DNA of 64,000 bases from Manduca sexta (lineage: Eukaryota; Arthropoda; Insecta; Lepidoptera; Sphingidae): positions 3,145,116 to 3,209,115 of the forward strand of contig NC_051121.1 of assembly GCF_014839805.1 (NCBI RefSeq), written 5' to 3'. A model generated the notes under the pieces. It did no database searches. It was not told the DNA's origin and worked only from the letters and a program-made list of their open reading frames with translations. This document shows, one piece after another, positions 35,592 through 46,223 of the stretch. Each line of letters opens with the position of its first letter. Position 1 is the stretch's first letter. A program made the position numbers and the translations under genes.

Positions 35592-35915
35592 CGGCGATAG
35601 CCTAGTTGGGTGTGGAACGGACTGCCGAGACGAATGTCCGCAGGTTCAAATCCCAAGGGCATACACCTCTGACTTTTCTAAAAATTATGTGTATAAGTAT
35701 TCCTTGTGAATTATCGCCTGCTTTAACGGTGTAGGAAAACATCGTGAGGAAACCTGCATACTTGAGATCTTCTCTATAGAAATTTTGAGGGTGTGTGAAG
35801 TCTACCAATCCGCACTAGGCCAGCGTGGTGGACTAAGGCCTATTCCCTCTCAGTAGCAGAGGAGGCCCATACCCAACAAGTTGGACAGTATATAATACCG
35901 GGCTGATATTATTAT
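35592..35915 (+). repeat. Full-length tRNA-derived SINE (family 2)
   Basis: A box tagcctagttgg (35598-35609) and B box ggttcaaatcc (35643-35653) are perfect pol III promoter blocks. The body ends in gggctgatattattattta. The same family is at 2656, 48559, 52588, 58438 (3' part) and 60975 (5'-truncated). Confidence 0.85.
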
Positions 35916-36227
35916 TTATATACAGTTTATTAATTTTGGAGTCGGTGCTTAATAAAAATTACACATTGCTTAAGTAAAATTTTTATGACATGCTTAAATT
36001 TAAAAAAGTATTTACAGTGCTTATTAGTTGTAGGAGTTTAAAAAAATAGATTTTGTAAACTACTTGCTAACTGTAAAGGAATATCACAATTTTCCAAAAC
36101 TCGTAAATGTGACCATACGACATCTTTACAAAACTTGAGTGCACTAAGCAACAAAAACTTTTCATTTGTGACGAAACGGGAAATCTTATTTAGTAAACGT
36201 CCGAATATGAAAAAGTTGGCCAAAAGA

Positions 36228-37883
36228 TCCGGCCTGAGACTCTCCGATAGTGGGGGCACCGCCGAACGAAGTTTGTTCATCACTAGTTTGTATGGGCGCC
36301 CCCACGGGTCCGCGTCGAGAGTCTCAAGAAACTCCCTACGTGCCGCGACATTGGCCTTATGAATAGCCACCCGCAGCGCTGTCTTCGACTCCTTGTAGAG
36401 GCCGTAGAGCTGCCGCTCCTGGTCTTCATGTTCACTACTACGTATGCAGCGGCGGCGATGCCTAGCGAATCGGCGGCGCGCAGACACACAAAACGCACGC
36501 AAGCGCGCTAGCTCCGCCGACCACCAATGCACCTCCCGCCGCGGAGGACGACGGAGTCGCCCGGGGCATGGCGGCGTCGCAAACATCCGACATTGCCACC
36601 CCGAACCACTCCGCCTCCTGCTCGACCCGAACCGGACCCTCCGGCTCGGGGAGCCATGACACTGCCAGAGCGGCCAGCTCTAGGGCCTCCTTGTCGAGGT
36701 GCCTTAACGCCCACCGCGGGCCATCCTGTCGAGGGGCACTCGGTCCACCAACACTATTGGGCCGGATACTCGGGGGTGCCGAGACGTCGAACCTAATATA
36801 ACGATGGTCCGACAGCGTCTCCACGCCCACGAGGACTCTCCAGCCCTGGACACGACGTGCAACGGCAGGACTCCCAAACGACAGATCCATTATGGACCCG
36901 CCGTTGTCCCGCACGCACGTGTCCACCGCAGTGTTGCCAGGGCCCTTGAGTCGTAAGTTACGTTTCGTTTCCTGAAATGTTACATTTTGCTGCAAAAGCT
37001 ACATTATTGTCTTTTTTTTTAATTTACGCGTTTTTGGGCAAGCATTTCTGTAGCTACGAAACCGCGGGGACTCGCGAAGTAGGAAATGTGCGCGCGCACA
37101 TTCAAGCAAAATCAAGTTTTAATATATGCAAGATACGTTTCATTTTGTCTTGGCGAGCCATTTCTAAGTGTGATATGGGGTGAAATACGTTTTAGACCGG
37201 CCAGTTTTAGGTGCGTTCAATTTAGATGCGTTGAATAGAAATGCGTTCGTAAACTATTTACAATAAAAATGTTCTATTACAAATATCGTTGTTCTCAAAA
37301 GTTACGAAAAATGCCTTAAATATAAAAATTACTTACATGTTACGCGAGGGGGGTCAAAGTAACGAAAAATGTAAGAAATGTAACCTTCTGGCAACACTGG
37401 TCCACCGACCCCCTGTTCAAGACGGCCAGGCTGACGGAAATTGCCCATTCCTCCAGGACCTTACCACGAGCGTTGGTCGCCGGCGAACCCCAGACCGCGG
37501 ACTTCACGTTGAAGTCGCCGGCGACGATCACCGGGTGAGTTTGGCCCTGCTCAACCAGGGCCCCCAGCAGAACGAGGAAAGATTCAAACTCCGTCAGGAG
37601 TCTGTTGGGGGAGAAATAAACTCCTACTATTCACAAGTTCCCCAACAGAGCCACGACGCATCTCAGGCCCTTCTCGACTTTTGCGAAGGGCGGGGAGCCA
37701 GCGGCACCCTGGGTGATGATGGCCACCGACCCGTCGATGTTCCCTGCCCAGTTTTCGCGGGGCGGGACAAAATACGGTTCGGCGACCACGGCCACGTGCA
37801 CCGACCACTGCGCCTGGCTTTGGGACAGCAGGTCCTGGGCGCGGGCGCAGTGGTTTATGTTCGCCTGGAGGAATTTGAAGTCC
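36228..37883 (-). pseudogene. R1-type non-LTR retrotransposon, endonuclease part, truncated
   Basis: Read from 37883 down, the frame starts MDFKFLQANINHCARAQD. It shows apurinic-endonuclease motifs in order: AEPY near 37790, VIVAGDFNVKSAVWG near 37520 and SDHRYI near 36800. A linker with WWSAELARL follows near 36520, then the element stops near 36228 before any reverse transcriptase. Lesions are one TGA at about 37631, a 471-bp hAT insertion plus 8-bp duplication (36921-37399) across which the frame otherwise continues, and a frameshift near 36560. The endonuclease style fits the R1/TRAS group of LINEs. Left of 36228 the minus frame continues with unrecognised sequence containing LSALKFCKDVVWSHL, probably another element. 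Confidence 0.8.
36929..37399. mobile_element. hAT-type MITE, 471 bp, inside the R1-type LINE
   Basis: The ends are cagtgttgccag and its complement ctggcaacactg. A perfect 8-bp target duplication gtccaccg sits at 36921-36928 and 37400-37407. It has no transposase. The host LINE frame resumes exactly across the duplicated site, which confirms the boundaries. Confidence 0.93.
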
Positions 37884-38640
37884 ATTACTGATAAAATTAT
37901 CAGCAATCGATTTATTGCAGTGTTTGCATTTAAAATCACAATCTTGTGCTAAACGTTTTAATTTTGCTGTATATTCTACAATCGATTCGTTCTCCTCTTG
38001 TGTCCTTGTAATGAATTTGTGTTGAGTTGCCCACATGCTTGGTTTTACGTCCAAGTAATCATCCAAAATTTTAATAAGTTCGGCGTAACCGACATCAGAA
38101 GGTTCTTTTGGTGCACATAGATCGTATGCTCTTTGATGTAATTCTGGAGGAATAGAACTTAAAAGCATGTACATTTTGGTTTCGTTGTCATGGCAATTAT
38201 TTAAAAGCAGAAACATTTCTAATCTTTTTGTAAAATTTATAAAACTTTATTTTTCTTGTAATGGTAGAAACATTATCTTCGGTACTATCGTTTCACTGCT
38301 TCGAGCGTATGTAGATGTAGGTGTTGCGTAGTATGGTGTAGAAATAGATGTTGTAGGGTTAAATCCTGTAACTTTACTTGTAGCTGTACTATTAATTCTT
38401 CAGTTATATATATCTTTCTTCTATTTTTACCTCCACCTGATCATCACATTCTATTATCGATTCAATTTCTGTTTGAATTTGGTCGAACTTCTTTTGATAA
38501 ATTGTCAAATGTTCTAGTCTTGCTTTTAATTCTAAGTCTGGAATTTCTTGTTCATTTTGTAGTAAATAGTTTTGTAACGTTTTAAGCTGCCCCCTTATGG
38601 AGGCTCGCGTTCTTCGAAGTTTTTGTAGTTCCATATCCTC
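37884..38640 (-). pseudogene. LTR-retrotransposon gag remnant
   Basis: Minus frames encode FTKRLEMFLLLNNCHD, SSIPPELHQRAYDLCAPKEP, ENESIVEYTAKLKRLAQDCD and CKHCNKSIADNF, the layout of a Ty3/gypsy-like Gag. The upstream frame 38634-38404 (LRRTRASIRGQLKTLQNYL and a coiled-coil-like stretch) looks more like a Bel/Pao-type Gag N terminus. The two are in different frames and a stop separates them near 38250. No protease, reverse transcriptase or LTR is visible nearby. The R1-type LINE begins abruptly at 37883, after NF-I of the gag frame, so the LINE appears to have inserted here. Confidence 0.58.
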
Positions 38641-38799
38641 GTCGCCAATATTATGTATTAATTGTATATAAAATTAAAATATGTACATTTTCATATATTC
38701 TTTTATTACAATGACAAACGTCAATCACACATCTATTTACTTTTTAGTGACCATACAGTGGCCACGAACACAACATTAACAATTTGAATGCACATTAGT

Positions 38800-39015
38800 A
38801 TGGACAAATATGGACAAATGGTTTACGGTGAAGATAGAGGCAATGCGCGAGTAGCTTTTCGACTTTACGTGAGAAAAAGTGACCCAGTGCTCGGCACCAA
38901 CAGATAGCCGTGTGATAATTCGGGCGTATCAACGTATTTTGGATAACCAGCCTGTTGTACCCAGACAAGAAAGGTCTAGAAGACCCACAAGAAGGCGTAT
39001 GGAAAACTTTCAATT
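38800..39015 (+). pseudogene. N-terminal helix-turn-helix fragment of a DUF4817-type transposase
   Basis: Plus-strand reading gives MVYGEDRGNARVAFRLYV and, after a frame change, VTQCSAPTDSRVIIRAYQRI, then PVVPRQERSRRPTRRR. This is the DNA-binding head that precedes a DDE domain in an insect transposase family, perhaps the same one as the C-terminal fragment at 33130. It is frameshifted and isolated. Confidence 0.55.
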
Positions 39016-39260
39016 TTAATAACCACGCAATGGATCGCATTAATTGCTGTCTCAAGTATTACGAAATTGTTATGCACACATATCCGATACACACGGATAT
39101 AGGCATAAAATACTACTTTACTTTAAATATTTCGGTAGACCGTTTTTACACGTCGGGCATGATTTGGAGAGTGTTCAACGATAAACTAATCTTAATATTA
39201 TAATTATGTGCCTTAATAACACGTAAGTATGACAACGCTAAAAAAATCAAAATCATCATG

Positions 39261-39357
39261 TATTGTCGATAACCGCGACATTACTACATCTACAATAAAT
39301 ATATAAGTGTGACATCGGTATGCTCAAGTGACATTATAGTTAGGGTACTACGTTAAC
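39261..39357 (+). promoter_or_regulatory. EcKL gene 1 proximal promoter
   Basis: TATATAAG at 39300-39307 lies 58 bases before the ATG. A conserved block tcgataaccgcgacattac, with a GATAA core at 39268-39272, lies about 30 bases upstream of it. The same arrangement precedes genes 2 and 3 and, with changes, gene 4. Confidence 0.65.
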
Positions 39358-41561
39358 ATGGGACTGCAATTCGAAGGTGCAACTGATAATATAAGTGAAC
39401 CTCAGTTGGCTTATATACGTGGTGTCTTAGAGAAAAGAGGATATAAAGACACCAAAGTAACTATTCAAGCGGTTGGTAAAGATGGTGATAACTTCGTCGC
39501 TAGTGTTAAAAGAATTGTGGTTCGAAACGAAAATGGGGAATTCCGAATGATAGCGAAGATTGCGACGCAACATGAATTATTAAGAGCTAACATGGCATTA
39601 GAAAATATATTTAGAAATGAACATATTATGTATACTTCGGTTCTACCTAAATTTCACGAACTGGAAGAACAAGCTGACTTACCTAAAAAAGACAGGCTGA
39701 GGTTTCCAGAGTGCTATGGATCTTTAACGGCAGCACCACACGAAGTGATCCTTCTGGAAGATTTGCAAGTACCCGGTTTTATCATGATGGACAGATTCAA
39801 GACATTATCCGATGAATGCATCAGATCCGTGCTAAGGAACTTTGCCCTCCTGCACTCCTTTCCTACGCTCTGAAAAATAAGGAACTGGACGTTTTCAACG
39901 AATACAAAAGTGCCTTATTTGATGTATGGGCAAATGCGGCGAATAAAGTAGAAACAACATTCTTAAAGCCTATCGAAAATATATTATTAACGCTGGTAGG
40001 CGGAGACCAAAGGAAAAAGCTTATAAAAGATAGTATTGACCACGGGCTCAAGCTGGGCTTAAAATTGAAGAAACATGACGAAGACTCGAAACGTTCTGTC
40101 ATTCAGCACGGCGACTCATGGACAAACAACATATTGTTTAGATTTGATGTAAGTGTTTTTTTTTATAAATATATATAAGTATATGTATAATTCAATTCGT
40201 AGATCCATATCCAAGGGACGATTTATCAGAAAAATAATAGTTATTCATTGGTCCGAAAGAAGATAATAATATCATTATCAACTAGCGGTGCACGTGATGT
40301 CATCTGCAGGGAAAACAGGCTAAGATAGATCTAAGTACCCCCCCCCCTTCGCTTCCTCCCCCTCCTCCTCCCCCGAGATTCACGCGATGGCTTGGATAAG
40401 ATTCCTAACTTTTTTTTCTTTACATATACATACACAATTATACGCGCATTCTTAATGATTATAATTATATCACTCACTTTGTGATCCGATTAAAAGGAAC
40501 ATACATTGATTTGGATAGTTTATCGTGTATTTAATTATTTAATTTAAAAGAGATGCCAACATGTACATATCTAAACAAACTAAAGTATTGAACATCTTTG
40601 ATCCTTTGGATTTTTTTTTATTAAATAGACACTATAGTAACTCCGAGGAAAATAGCTATAGTTCTTTTAGAAGATAATTAAATTAATACTACTAATAATA
40701 TTTAAATTAATACTACTAAAAATCACCTATTAAATAAACTATTATCATTAAAATCTTAGAAAAATAAATATATGTAAATAGTACTAATTTTATTACCATT
40801 TATTTGAAAGCAGAGATTAGAGTTGGATTTTTGTACTTGGTCGAATTATACATTTATGTGATAAGTAGCACTTACTCAAAACTTGTTGAACATTATTGAG
40901 CCCCATTCGGATGACATAAGCCTTACATGCGCGTTTACAATGATTCGTATTTGTTCTCATTTTGATCAGAGTGTTCACATGCTAACGCGCGCAATTACAC
41001 GTAGTTGTTACCGCGTGTTTCGCTAGCGCCTGTCTGATGCTTGTCATCTGAACAGGGTCTTGATTAACTGAAAATTAGTATAAAAGCGGTTATCAAAATT
41101 TATTATGTTTTCAGGGTGGTATACTGCAAGAATCCATATTGATAGACTACCAGATATCAAGAGTATCTGTACCAACATTTGATGTAATGTACACGATTTT
41201 CAACTGCACCGACCATAAAACTCGATTGGAACATTTCTACGATTGGATTGATTATTATCACTCAGAATTAGAGAAGGCCCTTGGTAATTATGGAATTAAA
41301 GCAAACTACATCTATTCCAGAGACCAACTATATGCCGACTTGAAGAGATATGCTAAAGTCTTATTTGCTGTGTCATTAATAGTAGCAAACAATCTGGTAT
41401 TGAATCCTGAAGAAGCAGCCAAGTTCAAGGAATCAATAAAGAAATCAATGGAGGATAGTGAATATTCAGATTTCTCACCAAACGAAGAGGAGACCAATCT
41501 GCTAAAAAAGCGTAAAGTGGAGGAGCTTGTAGACAGTTTTGTGAAGTTTGGGTTATTGTAA
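39358..41561 (+). pseudogene. EcKL gene 1 (ecdysteroid-kinase-like), frameshifted
   Basis: Exon 1 is 39358-40148 and exon 2 is 41115-41561, with a 966-bp GT-AG phase-0 intron. The product belongs to the EcKinase/CHK-like family (Pfam EcKL, formerly DUF227), soluble small-molecule kinases of the aminoglycoside-phosphotransferase fold. Visible motifs: GDNFVASV (43-50, nucleotide loop), MIAKIA (K67), VILLEDL (130-136), HGDSWTNNILF (catalytic loop) and, in exon 2, LIDYQ (metal-binding Asp). Compared with genes 2-4 one base is missing near 39857 (cactcctttcc against cactctctttcc), so the frame ends at LLHSFPTL (39873). The correct frame resumes from about 39860 to the splice site. One codon is also missing near 39950. 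Exon 2 is intact with AATAAA at 41748-41753. This is either a recent pseudogene or a sequencing error, since nothing else is damaged. Confidence 0.88.
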
Positions 41562-41761
41562 AGTGAATAGAGAGTTGAGAAGGAGAGAGCCGTTTATTAC
41601 AACCTTTTACAGTGAAACTTCTTCAGAATCGTTGTGATTTGAAACTAGATGAAACGAAAATGCGTCACGATATTAGAAAAAGGAACAGCGTTCAACCAGT
41701 TGCATGTTACATTTTGCATCCTTATATTCTTTTGTTATATTGTATTTAATAAATGTGTTTG

Positions 41762-43049
41762 CGCCTGCATAATACCAAATATAATAAACCTTATATTTAT
41801 ACTAATACTCCTGATACTCTTTATTTATCCCAGTCTCTCGTGGTCTATTTTTCAGAAATTTCACTTCTGCCTTTTGTGAATTATACACACACTTTTATTC
41901 CAATTGTAAATTCGATGGAAAGAATAAAATATTGTCGCGGTACACGTGGTATACACAGTGCAATTTTGACATTGCCTAAATAAATAATACCACATACTCC
42001 TCATCACCTTTACTAAAATTGTGCCAAAAATCGTCGATGAATAGCGAATATTTTCATCACACATCCCGGTGTTACTTTTTAATTTTTATTTATTTTATAG
42101 TTTAGTGCGCATATGGCGTTTGCGTGAATGTATTTTTTGAGTGAAAGTGTGATGGTGCAGCTGCGACGAATTCTCTAAGAGTAGTAAAGGCATAAGAGCT
42201 TGTAAAATTACTTTTTATTGATATTTATTTTGTTCGACTAACTTGTTATAAAACGTTACTCTAAAGGAGATGTATATATAGCATCATTTAGTAATGTAAT
42301 GTTATAATGTCCTTGTACAAAAAGAAAAAAAACAAATTAGTTAAAACACATTCAATGTCCAGGCCGCGCCAACTACTTGGCAATCTTAACACAATCTGTG
42401 TTATGACAGAGAAAACACAGTACTAACCATCAGAGCCCGCCACATACTGAATGTACGGACGCCATATCAACATTACTATTACAAAGAGGAAAACTTTGTT
42501 GGTGTGTAGGGGCTAATTTTAAAAACTCTTTCACTAATAGTTAGCTAATTTACTCCTCGAGTGCTTTAGGTTACTTTTTTTTCGGGAATTTTATTCCGGA
42601 AAAACTTATCATGCAGGCGGAGCCGCGGTCAAAACCTAGTATTATGTAATACTTCAGAGTTAGGTATTAAGTGTGTAAAATTAGTGTCTTTAGAAGATAA
42701 AGTTGTGAGTTTAATCCCTAACTCAACCTACAGACCTGAAAACGTAATATTCAGATCTACAGACTTGTACTGACAGCGTAAGGTTTGTGTTGGGGATGTT
42801 TCGTATGTTGTTGTATATTTGATAGTGTATTATGGCTGTTAGGTAAAGAATTAAAGAAATAAAATACTATTTACGCGACTACGGTGAAGCTAGAAATGGT
42901 AATTATCATCAAACTTTATTGATTTGAGTTCAGCTTGCGCAGACCTACAGCCATTAGTGTTATTATATATACCACACTGACATTAGTATTAATATTCTCA
43001 GTTTTAGTATTGTTTATCGATATTATAATATATGTTAGGAATTGAAGCG
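41762..43049. other. Intergenic DNA between EcKL gene 1 and the duplication
   Basis: AT-rich; no coding exon recognised. A gaagccgcg-type repeat tail fragment (caggcggagccgcggtcaaa) lies near 42610. Confidence 0.4.
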
Positions 43050-43572
43050 ATTTCGTTTAAAATAAAAAGAACTATCACTGACTACAGATATACTTTCACG
43101 AATATTACACACACCAACCGACAAATACGACTGCCAAAGACCAACTGCTTCGGTCTGTGAAACGCTCAGTGTTTTTGTAGCAAAAAGTATCACAAATACC
43201 TGTACAAAAATATTTTTATCCCAATACGCCCTCTCTTGACAGGAGACCGTCTTCGATCACGCATTTTTAACAAAATAGACAACACGTTCAAAACACCCTT
43301 CCGCGCTCGCCTCCTAGTGTCATTACCAGAGAAAAAGTGATGGTAACAAAACTCTTCAGCGACACAGCTGTCAAGCAGTCATTAAAGGCAATGCATTCAA
43401 TTCTTAATATGGTGAGATGATTACCATTGAAAATCTGCAGAAATCTTATTCAAAGAGAACATGAAATTTAATTCAGGCAAAAGCCTATGACTCCCTAAAA
43501 AAGCGTGCACTCAAGCTTTCACGAGCAAAGACAAAACAAGAATATTGATCATCTTTACTTACTTGTAAGTCA

Positions 43573-44246
43573 TGTAACTTCAGTTGTTTTAAGAAAGATC
43601 CAATGAACGGTGCATCCGGATGCGACGGGCTCGGCGTCACAGATAGGTGGTAGAAGAGACAATTAAAAACTCAGGGCTATTATGTGGTACGAGCTCTATG
43701 TATTTCTGTACCACTGCGTTACACACGGCACTGGTCGCTGGTGTTAATCAACACGAGTCACTGACCTGGGGACTCCGAATCAGGCGAACACGTGGTCGGA
43801 GTTAGCACACCCGACAATGGTGATGCGCAGTCAGGAGGCAGCTCTCTCGCACCGTCTGCTGCACGCGGCTGACTCCGGCGGCAGTTGGACGGGCTCGGCT
43901 CCCGCGACGCCGGTGATACGCAGTTAGACGGGGTCAGAAGGCAGCTCTCTCGTCCCGTCTGCTACGGCTCAGCACTCCCTGCAGTGAACCGCGTGCCGTG
44001 ATACCTAGCGGGAACAACGATGTGCGAGACAACACGCAGTTAGTTAGTCGTGCTACGGCCAGATATGATTGCAAAAAGACTGCGAATGACATTGCACGCT
44101 TATTTATACAGGCGCCATTCGGGCGTACGTCACAACAATTGACAGTACAAAGCAATGGCGACTCTGATTGGTAGTTATAACTGCGAGAGCATAGATCCTT
44201 CACTTTATAACCACAGACTACTTAGAAAATAATTAGTAACGTTACA
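43573..44246 (-). repeat. LTR-like segment, copy A
   Basis: On the minus strand it starts tgtaac and ends gttaca. It carries ctgtataaataagcgtgcaa (a TATA box) followed about 25 bases later by cattcgcagtc, as in a retrotransposon promoter. An internal repeat of about 100 bp (ggcagctctctcg blocks at 43837 and 43942) is present. No target duplication is seen at its edges and no retroviral genes adjoin, so the solo-LTR call is tentative. Copy B lies at about 47280-47956. Frames across it are shadows. Confidence 0.35.
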
Positions 44247-44350
44247 CGGACATCAATCGTCCACAATACACTCATGTAGAATTTCTGATATAACTCACAC
44301 CAGCCATTCGCGTTCATACAGGATATCATCGTGGTTCTCATAAATACATG

Positions 44351-44670
44351 AAGTTGGCAACGACCAACATGAAGTGTTGGCAACGACCAAGCTGAAGTGT
44401 TGGATCATCCAACATGACGTGTTGACATTAAACAACATGAAGTGTTCCAACGACCAACATGTCTAATGTTGCGAGTTTACATGAGTGGCAAGTATTGGCA
44501 ACAACCAACATGTTTAACGTTTGCAGATAAACGACACATGATGGCAACAACTAACATGAATTACTTTTTTTTATTTTGCCCACTAAAGTGCATGAGTTGG
44601 CAGCGACCAAATTGGAAGTGCCTAATACATCATCTGGCATAAGCAAAGTGCACGTGTTGGTACCGACCAA
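44351..44670. repeat. Degenerate minisatellite, about 23-bp period, copy A
   Basis: The recurring unit approximates aagtgttggcaacgaccaac plus atg, with many substitutions, about ten or more repeats. Frames through it are incidental. The same array is in unit 2 at 48061-48380. Confidence 0.75.
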
Positions 44671-45331
44671 CATAAATGACATCCATAGTCATGGTTGAAG
44701 AATGAAGAGCAAGTCTCGGGGCACCACTCGCCCATCCAAGGTATCTTACACGCGCGATATTCACCGCCAAGCCAATGCTTACCAAGACAACACGCGGTAT
44801 GAGTTCGTAGGTAGGTTCTGTAAGTATCATCCCTTCTCTGGACATTTAAGTAAATAATAATTCTTTTTTTGTAAAAAAACATGTACATATTCTCAAAAAT
44901 AACTTTACGCTTATTAATACTAGGCAATATAAAAATAATTTAAGATTGTTTGTTTGAACACTGGTACCCAAGTTAAGATTAAACTTGTGTTACGGTAATC
45001 AGGATGTTCTCATGAGGCATTACCTGAGATAATTTACATGAGATGCATTGGAGGTCAATTATTTGAGAACTTAGTAGGAGCGTGTGAGTGGGCCTATGTT
45101 ATGTGCTCATTGTAGTTTTAGTCTTTAGCCTAAAAACTTTTTTCTTATGTTAAAGTTTATTAACTAGAAATATATTACAGTACTGATGTGTTTTATTGTA
45201 CAGACGACTCATTATAACATATAGCAAGATTTGGAGAGAGATCAAGGATAAAACTAATCTGAATATCACAATTAGGTATCTTAATAACACGTAAGTATGA
45301 CAATGACAAAAAAAAAATCAAAATCATCATG

Positions 45332-45428
45332 TATTGTCGATAACCGCGACATTACTACATCTACAATAAATATATAAGTGTGACATCGGTATGCTCAAGT
45401 GACATTATAGCTAGGGTACTACGTTAAC
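45332..45428 (+). promoter_or_regulatory. EcKL gene 2 proximal promoter
   Basis: TATATAAG at 45371-45378 lies 58 bases before the ATG. The conserved tcgataaccgcgacattac block has GATAA at 45339-45343. Nearly identical to genes 1 and 3, so this copy may still be transcribed. Confidence 0.65.
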
Positions 45429-46223
45429 ATGGGACTGCAATTCGAAGGTGCAACTGATAATATAAGTGAACCTCAGTTGGCTTATATACGTGATGTCTTA
45501 GAGAAAAGAGGATATAAAGACACCAAAGTAACTATTCAAGCGGTCGGTAAAGATGGTGATAACTTTATCGCTAGTGTTAAAAGAATTGTGGTTCGAAACG
45601 AAAATGGAGAATTCCGAATGATAGCGAAGTTTGCGACGCAACATGAATTATTAAGAGCTAACATGGGATTAGAAAGTTTATTTAGAAATGAACATATTAT
45701 GTATACATCGGTTTTACCTAAATTTCACGAACTGGAAGAACAAGCTGACTTACCGAAAGAAGACAGGCTGAGGTTTCCAGTGTGTTATGGATCTTCAACG
45801 GCAGCACCGCACGAAGTGATCCTCCTGGAAGATTTGCAAGTACCAGGCTTTATCATGGTGGACAGATTCGAGACATTATCTGACGAATGCATCAGATCCG
45901 GGCTAAGGAAATTGGCTCTCCTGCACTCTCTTTCCTACGCTCTGAAAAATAAAGAACTGGACGTTTTCAACGAATACAAAAGTACCTTATTTAATATGTG
46001 GGCAAATGTAGCGAATAAACCAAATTTAACAACGTTCTCAAAACCTATCGAAAGTATATTATCTACGCTGGTAGACGGAGACCAAAGGAAAAGGCTTATA
46101 AAAGACAGTATTGTTCACGGGCTCAAGCTGGGCTTAAAATTGGAGAATCACGACAAAGACTCGAAATATTCCGCCATTCTGCACGGCGACTCGTGGACAA
46201 ACAACATATTGTTTAGATTTGAT
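45429..46223 (+). CDS. EcKL gene 2, exon 1 only (possible alternative first exon of gene 3)
   Basis: This intact 795-bp exon encodes 265 residues with all N-terminal and catalytic-loop motifs (GDNFIASV, MIAKFA, VILLEDL, HGDSWTNNILFRFD) and ends in a normal GTAAGT donor at phase 0. It has no exon 2: the intron runs into duplicated gene 1 3' flank at 46787. Exon 2 supplies the DYQ metal-binding residue and the C-terminal lobe, so exon 1 alone would not be a complete kinase. The nearest compatible acceptor is that of gene 3 exon 2 at 50953, 4.7 kb downstream and in the same phase. The protein differs from gene 3 exon 1 at 8 of 265 residues. It is either an alternative first exon of gene 3 or a recent partial pseudogene. 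Confidence 0.85.

Noticed and set aside
36462..36995. Single 177-codon protein as an independent gene
   Set aside because: It contains the SDHRYI endonuclease motif and belongs to the broken LINE; its first residues are hAT MITE sequence.
37289..37891. 200-codon plus-strand frame
   Set aside because: It is the antisense shadow of the R1-type endonuclease frame.
43934..44203. 89-codon minus frame identical in both duplication units (also 47644-47913)
   Set aside because: Identity is explained by the recent segmental duplication. The frame runs through the LTR-like promoter segment and has no recognisable domain.
44622..44927. 101-codon minus frame
   Set aside because: It reads through the minisatellite and is broken in unit 2; no domain resemblance.
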